Source: Perlabentimonas sp046542995 (GTDB taxonomy: Bacteria > Bacteroidota > Bacteroidia > Bacteroidales > Tenuifilaceae). Taken from it: a DNA stretch of 20,722 nt. Positions 8,058 to 14,516 of this stretch are shown in pieces. The position numbers were made by a program, and so were the translations under genes. The DNA lies in assembly GCA_046542995.1 (NCBI GenBank), contig JBKHAH010000058.1:1-20722 (forward strand). Reading direction: 5' to 3'. A model generated the notes under the pieces. That model had not been told where the DNA came from, ran no database searches, and saw nothing but the letters and a program-made list of their open reading frames with translations. Each line of letters opens with the position of its first letter. Position 1 is the stretch's first letter.

Positions 8058-8651
8058 ATGTCGCCTAGACTTAAAAAACTACGCAAAGTATTATCTCCCC
8101 CTAATATTAAGGGGTTTAAACCTTATGGCCCTGATGTAAAGCAGGATAAGTTGGAGACTGTTGAGATACATATTGAGGAGTATGAGGCTTTAAAACTTTG
8201 CGATTATGATAAATACAACCACCATCAGGCTTCTGCTATTATGGGTGTTTCGCGACCTACTTTCTCAAGAATATACGCATCGGTTCGTCAGAAGATTGCC
8301 CTAGCTTTTGCTGAGGGTAAGCAGATTGCCATAGAGGGAGGCAAGGTCTATTTTGATAGCGACTGGTATAGCTGTAAAGGTTGTGGTTGTTATTTTAATA
8401 ATCCTCAGAGGGATGTTAGCATTACTGAGTGCCCCCTTTGTGGTAGCAAAAAGTTTAGTCAGTACGACATAGCTAATAACCCTGAAGAAAGGGAAGGTAG
8501 GATCTGTAATGATTTTTGTATTTGCCCCGAGTGTGGACATGAAAAGCCACACCAATTTGGGAAACCCTGTAGCCAGGAGGTTTGCCCTGAATGCAATTCT
8601 CCACTTAAAAGAAAAGGAAGGTCAACCAGATATAGAAACTTAAACTGTTAA
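8058..8651 (+). CDS. DUF134 (UPF0251) DNA-binding protein with cysteine-rich zinc-ribbon tail
   Basis: 197 residues. The N-terminal part is a typical DUF134 domain: PRLKKLRKV (3-11), KGFKPYGPD (18-26), the EEYEALKLCDYDKYNHHQAS region (40-59) and a helix-turn-helix (about 56-73, ASAIMGVSRPTFSRIYASV). The family is proposed to bind DNA. Standalone DUF134 proteins are often only about 100 residues. Here a second half (106-197) holds 13 cysteines, including four CxxC pairs (C106/C109, C125/C128, C156/C159, C176/C179), suggesting two or more zinc or iron binding ribbons. The gene is first in the locus, sits behind a palindrome-bearing promoter, and ends 1 base before the NifX-like gene. It is probably the local metal- or redox-responsive regulator (inference). 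Confidence 0.85.
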   Translation: MSPRLKKLRKVLSPPNIKGFKPYGPDVKQDKLETVEIHIEEYEALKLCDYDKYNHHQASAIMGVSRPTFSRIYASVRQKIALAFAEGKQIAIEGGKVYFDSDWYSCKGCGCYFNNPQRDVSITECPLCGSKKFSQYDIANNPEEREGRICNDFCICPECGHEKPHQFGKPCSQEVCPECNSPLKRKGRSTRYRNLNC

Positions 8652-8652
8652 T

Positions 8653-8970
8653 ATGAAAGTAGCAATTACATCAAGCGGAAATTCTTTAGACTCAAAACTC
8701 GACGAGCGTTTTGGGCGTTGCTCATTTTTTGTGATTTACGATACGGAGACAAAATCAACCGAGTTTATTCCAAATCCAAACAAGGAGGCCGATAATGGAG
8801 CCGGTCCGGCATCGGTTCAGCTGGTGGCCTCTCGAAACGTAAGTAAAATCGTATCCGGTGAGTTTGGTATGAAAATCAAATCGTTAGTCGATAGCCTTAA
8901 TATTCAGATGATTGTAGTCAAGGATCAGGATAAAACGGTGAAAGATATTATTGAGATGCTGGAGCATTAA
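8653..8970 (+). CDS. NifX/NifB-C-like (dinitrogenase Fe-Mo cofactor family) protein
   Basis: 105-residue single-domain member of the dinitrogenase iron-molybdenum cofactor biosynthesis family (PF02579; NifX, NifY, NifB C-terminus, MTH1175 and ORP relatives). It opens with the family strand MKVAITSSGNSLDSKLDERF and has FGRCSFFVIYD (20-30), with a cysteine at 23. The I-x-NP segment (39-43), the NGAGPASVQLVASRNVSKIV helix-strand (48-67) and a closing strand at 84-91 follow. Such proteins carry or store metal-sulfur clusters. No nitrogenase genes are present, so an ORP-like role is more likely than nitrogen fixation. It starts 1 base after the DUF134 stop, so the two are surely cotranscribed. Confidence 0.9.
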   Translation: MKVAITSSGNSLDSKLDERFGRCSFFVIYDTETKSTEFIPNPNKEADNGAGPASVQLVASRNVSKIVSGEFGMKIKSLVDSLNIQMIVVKDQDKTVKDIIEMLEH

Positions 8971-9004
8971 ATCAATATGGTTTTATAACTAAAAATTGTG
9001 AAAC

Positions 9005-9184
9005 ATGCCAAAACTAGATGGAACAGGTCCTGATAAAAAGGGTGCTGGAACAGGACGTCGCCTAGGTGAGTGTCGTAGTAATTCTGATGAAGATAAACTT
9101 CAAAAATTGGGGAAAGGAATGGGTAAGTCACGTAAGTCGGAGTACGGCAAGGGCAAAGGTAAAAGGTTAAAAAGTGGTGAATAG
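9005..9184 (+). CDS. small DUF5320-like protein, 59 residues
   Basis: Short gene of 59 codons reading MPKLDGTGPDKKGAGTGRRL at its start, then GEC. This is the DUF5320 signature (M-P-x-x-D-G-T-G-P-x-x-x-G-x-x-T-G-R-x-x-G-x-C), ending in the single cysteine C23. The remainder is lysine- and glycine-rich (KGMGKSRKSEYGKGKGKR), likely disordered and very basic. It lies 34 bases after the NifX-like gene and 95 bases before a second DUF5320-like gene with the same opening motif. DUF5320 has no established function. Its repeated occurrence beside NifX-family genes suggests a small partner or metallochaperone (inference). The motif match makes it credible despite its size. No Shine-Dalgarno is visible. 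Confidence 0.78.
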   Translation: MPKLDGTGPDKKGAGTGRRLGECRSNSDEDKLQKLGKGMGKSRKSEYGKGKGKRLKSGE

Positions 9185-9267
9185 TTTTTTGTCATTGCCA
9201 TGAGGTTTTCTTTTCCTATAAGGGAATGATGTAGTTTGAATTGAAAAATATTTGTTAACCAAATAAA

Positions 9268-9274
9268 AAGGAGG
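9268..9274 (+). promoter_or_regulatory. strong Shine-Dalgarno AAGGAGG
   Basis: AAGGAGG ends 5 bases before the ATG at 9280. Such a perfect site is unusual here, where most genes have no recognisable ribosome binding site, and it fixes the start of the second DUF5320-like gene. It may reflect high expression or origin in a lineage that relies on Shine-Dalgarno sites. Confidence 0.7.
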
Positions 9275-9279
9275 TAGAT

Positions 9280-9498
9280 ATGCCAGGTTTTGATCAAACA
9301 GGTCCGGTTGGACAAGGTTCAATGACCGGCCGCAGAATGGGCCGCTGTACAAATTATGGTGCAGCAACAAAGGATCAGCCCATGGGCGAAGGCCCAAATG
9401 CAAATTTTCCTGAAAATTTCAGGAGAGGCTTTGGCCGCAGACCAATGGGTCGTGGTAGGGGCTTAGGAATGCAGAACCGCTTTAGAGGTGGTTTCTAA
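9280..9498 (+). CDS. DUF5320-like glycine/arginine-rich small protein
   Basis: 72 residues. The start MPGFDQTGPVGQGSMTGRRM (1-20) followed by GRC is the DUF5320 motif, with cysteine 23 at the same place as in the upstream mini-protein. The tail is rich in Gly, Arg and Met (FRRGFGRRPMGRGRGLGMQN) and probably unstructured. Genes of this type are common beside NifX/ORP-like genes in anaerobes, but no activity is known. The start is fixed by a strong AAGGAGG. Immediately after the stop lies a stable hairpin, so this gene may end the first transcription segment of the locus. Confidence 0.83.
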   Translation: MPGFDQTGPVGQGSMTGRRMGRCTNYGAATKDQPMGEGPNANFPENFRRGFGRRPMGRGRGLGMQNRFRGGF

Positions 9499-9514
9499 AT
9501 GATTCTTTTCATTT

Positions 9515-9546
9515 TTCACGGGGCAACCATAGAGTAGCCCCGTGAA
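9515..9546 (+). terminator. stable hairpin, terminator or attenuator between the two halves of the locus
   Basis: A perfect 10-bp stem TTCACGGGGC (9515-9524) pairs with 9537-9546 across a 12-base loop. The left arm is preceded by Ts and the right arm is followed by TATTTAAT, not a clean T-run, so termination may be partial. A smaller hairpin GCCTG-AAAG-CAGGC follows at 9564-9577. No promoter box is seen between here and the next gene, so read-through is probable (inference). Confidence 0.6.
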
Positions 9547-9601
9547 TATTTAATAACCTGTCTGCCTGAAAGCAGGCTAATATTATCAATTGCTAAGTAA
9601 A

Positions 9602-9973
9602 ATGAATAAAACAATCGCTATTCCGTTGGAGAACGGAAAATTGTGTGCGCATTTTGGCCACTGCCAAAAGTTTGCCATCGTAAAGGTGGAGAATGGAAAT
9701 ATTATTGATAGCCAAGAGCATACTCCCCCAGAGCATGTGCCTGGTTTGTACCCACGTTGGGTAGCTCAATTAGGTGCAACGGATGTTATTGCTGGTGGAA
9801 TGGGGCAAAAAGCCATCAGCCTTTTTCATGAGCAGAGTATTAACGTGTACATAGGTGCACCCATGGTTGATCCTAAAACATTGGTTACTGACTTTATTGA
9901 AAACAAGCTGGAGCTTAGTGCCAATTACTGTAATCATGATGGGAATCATAAGCATGGTAATTGTAGCCACTAA
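9602..9973 (+). CDS. NifX/MTH1175-like protein with His/Cys-rich C-terminal tail
   Basis: 123 residues from the ATG at 9602; the frame is open a little further upstream from a TTG, but MNKTIAIPLENGKLCAHFGHC is the natural family start. Second PF02579 domain in the locus, with HFGHC (17-21), PPEHVPGLYPRWVAQLGATD (42-61) and the strand-loop DVIAGGMGQKAISLF (61-75). It ends in a metal-binding-looking tail, CNHDGNHKHGNCSH (110-123), with two cysteines and five histidines. The paralog upstream lacks this tail. The closest functional model is the ORP/MTH1175 group, which can bind metal-sulfide clusters. It sits 11 bases before the DUF89 gene. Confidence 0.9.
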   Translation: MNKTIAIPLENGKLCAHFGHCQKFAIVKVENGNIIDSQEHTPPEHVPGLYPRWVAQLGATDVIAGGMGQKAISLFHEQSINVYIGAPMVDPKTLVTDFIENKLELSANYCNHDGNHKHGNCSH

Positions 9974-9984
9974 TTAGTGAGAAT

Positions 9985-10827
9985 ATGGTTGATGAGCGTT
10001 GCGAGGAGTGTTTTCTTAAAACTTACAGGCGTCTTTTCCGGAAGTTTAACGTTGACGAATCGCAACAAAGGTCTTTTCTAGTGTTCTTTAATTCTTTAAT
10101 GGAACGCCAAAGCAACTTTAGTAGTCCTGAAGTTCAGTTAAAGCTTAATCGGAAATTCTGTCAAATTATTGGGGTTGTTGACCCCTTTGTTCAGGAGAAA
10201 GATGATAGCAACAGGATTGCACTTGGTCTTTACAAGGAATGGAAACCAAAGGTAGGTCAATCGCATAATCGGTTTGAGTTAGCCCTTCGGCTAGCCATTG
10301 CTGGTAATATTATGGATTATGGTGCCAACAGCGCTTTTAATATTGAGAAAACCATTGAAAGAGTCCTTAAGGCTGATTTTGCTATTGACCAATCAAAGTT
10401 GCTAGAGGAACGAATTAGTAATGCAAAGCGTATCCTTTACCTTGGTGATAATGCTGGTGAGATTCTATTCGACAGGCTTTTTATCGAAACCATTAACCAT
10501 GATAATGTTACGTACGCTGTGAAGAGTGCGCCCATTTTAAACGATGTTACCATGAAGGATGCGAATGATTCGGGTATTAATAGGGTAGTCAAAGTAATAT
10601 CGAATGGATATGATGCACCATCAACCATTCTAAATCATTGTAGCGATGAGTTTTTGGATATTTATAAATCGGCAGATTTGATTGTATCTAAAGGTCAGGG
10701 AAACCTCGAAGGTTTGCTGGATGTGAGCGACAGGAGGATATTTTTTGCCCTAATGGTTAAGTGCAATGTTATTGCAGAACGACTTAAGGTTGAGAAGGGA
10801 AGCTTTATTGTACATAGTACAAATTAA
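9985..10827 (+). CDS. DUF89 / ARMT1-like domain protein
   Basis: 280-residue protein of the DUF89 family (damage-control phosphatase/ARMT1-like fold). It begins with the prokaryotic subfamily CxxC motif (C6-E-E-C9) in MVDERCEECFLKTYRR. The family core follows as LYLGDNAGEILFDRLF (151-166, Asp155 and Asn156), SAPILNDVTMKDA (181-193) and LIVSKGQGNLEGL (232-244); these positions form the metal-dependent active site in the family. Known members are metal-dependent phosphatases acting on damaged sugar phosphates or related metabolites. The substrate here is unknown. The CxxC form is the one typical of archaea and anaerobes. The position between NifX-like and CGGC proteins suggests use within the locus. 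Confidence 0.88.
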   Translation: MVDERCEECFLKTYRRLFRKFNVDESQQRSFLVFFNSLMERQSNFSSPEVQLKLNRKFCQIIGVVDPFVQEKDDSNRIALGLYKEWKPKVGQSHNRFELALRLAIAGNIMDYGANSAFNIEKTIERVLKADFAIDQSKLLEERISNAKRILYLGDNAGEILFDRLFIETINHDNVTYAVKSAPILNDVTMKDANDSGINRVVKVISNGYDAPSTILNHCSDEFLDIYKSADLIVSKGQGNLEGLLDVSDRRIFFALMVKCNVIAERLKVEKGSFIVHSTN

Positions 10828-10865
10828 TTTTTGCCCTTTAAAGGTAATGCAAAATCAAAGTAATT

Positions 10866-11309
10866 ATGGAAAAAGTTAAGATTGGAATCGTTATATGCGA
10901 CCGTTTCAGAACCTGTGGAGGAGGAAAGTGCTTCCGCTCGCTTCAAAAGCATGAAGGCGCTTTCGCCATGTATAAGGATATGGATGTTGATTTGGTTGGT
11001 TATACAACATGCGATGGTTGTCCGGGCGGAAACATTGAGTATGTACCTGAAGAGATGAAGAAGAATGGAGCAACGCATATTCATTTTGCTACCGGCTTTC
11101 TGGTTGGTTATCCACCCTGCCCATTTATGGGACACTTTGATAAGTTTATTAAGGAGAAGTATGGAATGAAAGTGGTATTTGGAACTCATCCAATTCCACA
11201 AAAGTACTTCCTAACCCATAAGGCCCTCAATACTTGGGACGAACCTTTCCTTCAAAGGGCAATTAAGAATACCCTTGCCGACGAAAAAACACGATTATTA
11301 TATGATTAA
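10866..11309 (+). CDS. CGGC domain-containing protein
   Basis: 147-residue CGGC-domain protein, a small cysteine-rich family thought to bind metal. Visible clusters are C11, the CGGGKC motif (17-22), TTCDGCPGG (47-55), the GYPPCPF segment (81-87) and a late GTHP (106-109). The repeated conserved cysteines and terminal His suit a metal or iron-sulfur site, but no function has been established. It is separated from the DUF89 gene by 38 bases holding the perfect palindrome CCTTTAAAGG. Its last codons overlap the ATG of the first ferredoxin-ATPase gene by 8 bases, implying translational coupling. Confidence 0.85.
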   Translation: MEKVKIGIVICDRFRTCGGGKCFRSLQKHEGAFAMYKDMDVDLVGYTTCDGCPGGNIEYVPEEMKKNGATHIHFATGFLVGYPPCPFMGHFDKFIKEKYGMKVVFGTHPIPQKYFLTHKALNTWDEPFLQRAIKNTLADEKTRLLYD

Positions 11310-12183
11310 CGGTCAATCTATACGAATTGCCATTGCTAGCGGAAAGGGCGGAACAGGAAAAACTTTAATTTCAACCAGCCTGTTCTATGCATTGCAGCAT
11401 CAAAATGTACCGGTAACTCTAGTTGACTGCGACGCAGAGGAGCCAAACGACATGGTTTTCTTCTCGGGAGATAAAGAAAAAACAACAAACGTAACCCAAT
11501 TGGTTCCTATAATAGATGAGAATAAATGCACCTACTGCGGAAAGTGTCACGATTACTGTAGCTACAAGGCCATCTTTATAATACCTCCTTCAAAAATTAT
11601 TAAGGTGATGGAGGATTTATGCCATGGCTGCGGAGCATGTTCGGTTGCCTGCGAGTTTGGTGCTATTACAGAGAAAGAAGTTTCACTTGGAGAAGTTAAC
11701 AGCTATGCCATTACCCAACATTCTAAAATTATTGAATCAAGAATTAGGGTTGGGGTTTACTCTCCTGTTTCTGTTATTAAAGCGGCAATAAAGGAGACAG
11801 GTAAAACCAACGTAATTCTGATGGACTCGCCTCCTGGCACTTCGTGCCCGTTTATACAAACCGTTAATCATGCCGATTATGTTATTCTCGTTACAGAGCC
11901 CACTCCTTTTGGGCTCAGCGATTTGAAACAATCCGTTGATACGTTAAAGACAATGGGCAAACCCTGTGGTGTTATTATTAACCGTGCCGGAATGGGTGAC
12001 AATGAGGTGTATAAATATTTAAAGGATAATGCTATTCCACTGTTATTGGAGATTCCTTTCGATAGGGAGATTGCATCAATTTATTCAAAGGGCAATTTAG
12101 TTGCCAAGGAAAAACCTGAATTACAGGAGCAGCTCCATGCTGTTTTTAATGAGATAAAAGAAAAAACATGGAAATTGCAATAG
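11302..12183 (+). CDS. MinD/ParA-family ATPase with inserted 2[4Fe-4S] ferredoxin domain (first of pair)
   Basis: 293 residues from the ATG at 11302, preferred over an upstream TTG because it places the P-loop strand at the usual distance from the N-terminus. A deviant Walker A motif GKGGTGKT (14-21) shows the MinD/Mrp/NifH class, and DSPPGT (175-180) is the Walker B/switch II region. Between them, residues 76-117 insert a bacterial-type ferredoxin with two complete CxxCxxCxxxC clusters (C76/C79/C82/C86 and C107/C110/C113/C117). The second cluster is followed by EFGA where a ferredoxin usually has Pro after the last Cys. Homologs DVU2103/DVU2104 belong to the Desulfovibrio ORP complex. Likely role: ATP-driven handling or electron supply for metal-cluster assembly (inference). 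Confidence 0.93.
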   Translation: MINGQSIRIAIASGKGGTGKTLISTSLFYALQHQNVPVTLVDCDAEEPNDMVFFSGDKEKTTNVTQLVPIIDENKCTYCGKCHDYCSYKAIFIIPPSKIIKVMEDLCHGCGACSVACEFGAITEKEVSLGEVNSYAITQHSKIIESRIRVGVYSPVSVIKAAIKETGKTNVILMDSPPGTSCPFIQTVNHADYVILVTEPTPFGLSDLKQSVDTLKTMGKPCGVIINRAGMGDNEVYKYLKDNAIPLLLEIPFDREIASIYSKGNLVAKEKPELQEQLHAVFNEIKEKTWKLQ

Positions 12184-13031
12184 TAAGCGGCAAGGGAGGT
12201 ACAGGGAAAAGCAGCATCAGTGCTGCCTTGGCATCAATTGGTGAAAATAATGTTTTGGCCGACTGCGATGTTGATGCCGCTAATCTTTACATCCTTTTTA
12301 ATCCAACGCACGAGGAGGAGCAGGTTTACATTGCTGGCCAGACAGCAGTAATTGATTATTCGGTTTGCACGCATTGTGGCCTTTGTATGGATTACTGCCG
12401 ATTTGATGCGATTAGTAATCAGCATGGAAGAATTCTAATTTCCGAAACTTCGTGCGATGGCTGTCAGCTATGCTCCCGAGTTTGCCCCATCGGGGCAATT
12501 AGCATGGTTAATAACGACAAAAGCCGAATGTACTCTGGTGTATATCGTTATGGCCGTATGGTTTATGGAAGGTTAGCTCCCGGCGAGGAGAACTCAGGGA
12601 AGCTTGTTAACATGGTTCGTGAAAAAGCAAAGAATGTTGCTAAAGGGCATAACCTTAACAATATCATTATTGATGGACCTCCTGGAATTGGTTGTGCCGT
12701 AATCTCATCAATAACTGGTGTTGATAATGTTCTAATCGTAACAGAACCAACCATATCGGGGCTGCATGATTTAAAGCGAATGCTTGAGGTTGTATCCAAA
12801 TTTAATCTAAAACCTTGGGTGATTATTAATAAGTACGATTTGAATACAGAGATGTCTGCTCTAATTGAGAGCTATTGCCATGATGAAAGTATTTCAATAG
12901 CAGGGAAGCTGCCATTTGACTCAACCGTGGTTGATGCCATGGTAAACTGTAAAAGTATTGTTGAATGGGCGCCAAGTTCCTTCCTTAGTGAAGAGTTAAA
13001 AAGTATTTGGAAAACCATAACTAACAATTAA
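12168..13031 (+). CDS. MinD/ParA-family ATPase with inserted 2[4Fe-4S] ferredoxin domain (second of pair)
   Basis: 287-residue paralog of the previous gene, overlapping it by 16 bases. It has Walker A GKGGTGKS (8-15), DCDVDAANLYILF (32-44), a ferredoxin insert with two clusters C67/C70/C73/C77 and C96/C99/C102/C106 (the last followed by PIGA, the normal ferredoxin form), and DGPPGIG (169-175). It also has a segment MYSGVYRYGRMVYGRLAPGE (121-140) absent from the first ATPase, which is a hallmark of one of the two subtypes. The pair therefore is not a simple recent duplication but the conserved two-subtype arrangement, and a heterodimer is plausible. The overlap suggests matched synthesis. Confidence 0.93.
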   Translation: MEIAIVSGKGGTGKSSISAALASIGENNVLADCDVDAANLYILFNPTHEEEQVYIAGQTAVIDYSVCTHCGLCMDYCRFDAISNQHGRILISETSCDGCQLCSRVCPIGAISMVNNDKSRMYSGVYRYGRMVYGRLAPGEENSGKLVNMVREKAKNVAKGHNLNNIIIDGPPGIGCAVISSITGVDNVLIVTEPTISGLHDLKRMLEVVSKFNLKPWVIINKYDLNTEMSALIESYCHDESISIAGKLPFDSTVVDAMVNCKSIVEWAPSSFLSEELKSIWKTITNN

Positions 13032-13033
13032 TA

Positions 13034-13972
13034 ATGATTTGCTTTGGTCCCATACCATCCCGACGTTTAGGTAAGAGTCTTGGTATTAATAATATACCAG
13101 ACAGGAAGATTTGTTCATACTCATGCATCTACTGTCAGGTTGGTGCAAAGCAAAAGTTAAGTTGTACGCGGGAACCTTTCTACGAACCCTGGGTAATTCG
13201 TTGCGATGTTGAAAAAATACTTGAAAAGCTCGATGAAAATAGTACGCCTGATTTTTTAACATTTGTAGCCAACGGAGAGCCAACCCTGGATATTAAGTTA
13301 GGAAAAGCCATCAAAATGTTAAAAGCATTCAAAATTCCTATTGCGGTGCTAACAAACGCATCGTTATTAAGTGAAAAAAGAGTGCAAGACGATTTAATGT
13401 ATGCCGACTGGGTTTCTGTTAAGGTTGATACTGCAGAGCAGGAAGTATGGAAAGCAATTAACAGACCGCATCAGCAGTTGAATTACAATAATATTTTAAA
13501 AGGCATTCTGGAATTTTCTGAAAAATTCGAAGGTACCCTTACTACTGAAACCATGCTTGTTGATGGCATTAACGATAAGGGCAATTCTATTGTTAAAACA
13601 GCAAGCTATATTCTTCAGATAAACCCATCAAAAGCATACATATCAATTCCAACAAGGCCTCCAGCAATTTCATGGGTGCAGGCATCAAACGAATTGGCCA
13701 TAAACCAAGCGTACCAAACCTTTAACGAAAAAGGAATAAATACTGAACTTATAATGGGATTTGAAGGGACAGATGTTGGTTTTAGCGGAAATGCAAAGGA
13801 CGATATCCTAAATATTTCAGCAGTGCATCCCATTAGGGAGGATACCATGCAGGATTTATTAGATAGAAACAATGCAGATTTTGGAGTAGTTGAGGAGCTT
13901 ATTTATGAGCAGAAAATTAAAGAGATAAACTACAAATCGAAAAAGTTTTATTTACGCAAGCATCAACTTTAA
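13034..13972 (+). CDS. radical SAM protein, COG0731-like
   Basis: 312 residues. The CxxxCxxC motif that binds the catalytic [4Fe-4S] cluster is C27-SYS-C31-IY-C34, after the family opening FGPIPSRRLGKSLGIN (4-19). This places it near the COG0731 branch often labelled wyosine-synthase-like, though bacteria do not make wyosine, so that name should not be transferred. Other radical SAM features are VANGEPTLD (88-96, the GGE-like SAM-binding strand), TNASLLS (117-123) and a substrate-side TETMLVDGIND (about 170-180). A C-terminal extension of roughly 70 residues resembles a small helical or winged-helix add-on. It follows the second ATPase by 2 bases. Substrate unknown; cluster assembly or protein or tRNA modification are possible. 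Confidence 0.88.
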   Translation: MICFGPIPSRRLGKSLGINNIPDRKICSYSCIYCQVGAKQKLSCTREPFYEPWVIRCDVEKILEKLDENSTPDFLTFVANGEPTLDIKLGKAIKMLKAFKIPIAVLTNASLLSEKRVQDDLMYADWVSVKVDTAEQEVWKAINRPHQQLNYNNILKGILEFSEKFEGTLTTETMLVDGINDKGNSIVKTASYILQINPSKAYISIPTRPPAISWVQASNELAINQAYQTFNEKGINTELIMGFEGTDVGFSGNAKDDILNISAVHPIREDTMQDLLDRNNADFGVVEELIYEQKIKEINYKSKKFYLRKHQL

Positions 13973-13976
13973 GTAA

Positions 13977-14504
13977 ATGAACAGTAAAATTTTAAAATAT
14001 GGCTCATCTGTTCTACGTCAGCATTCTGCTGAGGTGACAAGCAAAGATGATGTTAACGCTCTGGTTCATAATCTTTTTGAGGTGCTGTCAAAAGAGGGTG
14101 GGGTAGGTTTGGCTGCACCGCAGATTGGCATTTTAAAGCAAGTTTTCATTATTGTTACAAGTTCAATGGCTACTGATAATAAGGCTGGTAACTTAGCCAG
14201 GCGGGTAGTAATTAACCCCAAAATTATTAAGCAGAGCGATGAGGCTAACATTTATAAAGAGGGTTGCCTAAGCTTCCCAAATATTTTTGAGGAGATTATC
14301 CGTCCCGAAAAAATTATTGTAAGGTATCTTGATGAGCAATTGAATCAGGTTGAACAGGAGTTTAATGATATTGAAGCTCGGGTTTTTCAACATGAATTCG
14401 ACCATCTTAACGGAGTGCTATTTATCGACAGGATGAGCAAATTAAGACGAAGCATGATTGCTGGCAAACTTAAAAGAATTGCAAGATCATCAAAAAATGC
14501 ATAA
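13977..14504 (+). CDS. def: peptide deformylase
   Basis: 175 residues with all three deformylase motifs: GVGLAAPQIG (42-51), EGCLS (95-99, metal ligand Cys97) and HEFDH (139-143, two His ligands and catalytic Glu140). The enzyme removes the formyl group from nascent N-terminal methionine and natively uses Fe2+. The sequence appears fully active. Its place inside a metal-cluster operon, 4 bases after the radical SAM gene and 12 before a membrane protein, is unusual for def, which normally lies near fmt or housekeeping genes. It may be a second copy. It could be present because Fe-deformylase is oxygen-sensitive and shares iron supply, or simply by chance of operon growth. Confidence 0.95.
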   Translation: MNSKILKYGSSVLRQHSAEVTSKDDVNALVHNLFEVLSKEGGVGLAAPQIGILKQVFIIVTSSMATDNKAGNLARRVVINPKIIKQSDEANIYKEGCLSFPNIFEEIIRPEKIIVRYLDEQLNQVEQEFNDIEARVFQHEFDHLNGVLFIDRMSKLRRSMIAGKLKRIARSSKNA

Positions 14505-14516
14505 AAACCAGTTGTT

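Noticed and set aside
8653..9973. Possible nitrogen fixation genes because of NifX-like proteins
   Set aside because: No nifH, nifD, nifK, nifE, nifN or true nifB is present. PF02579 proteins occur widely in non-diazotrophic anaerobes.
10835..10844. Perfect palindrome CCTTTAAAGG before the CGGC gene
   Set aside because: It has no loop, no T-run and no second copy in the window; it could be a weak hairpin with the surrounding TTTTGC/GCAAAA but is not strong enough to call.
13034..13972. Wyosine (imG) synthase activity for the radical SAM protein
   Set aside because: The family name fits COG0731 similarity only; wyosine is an archaeal and eukaryotic modification and no supporting gene is seen.
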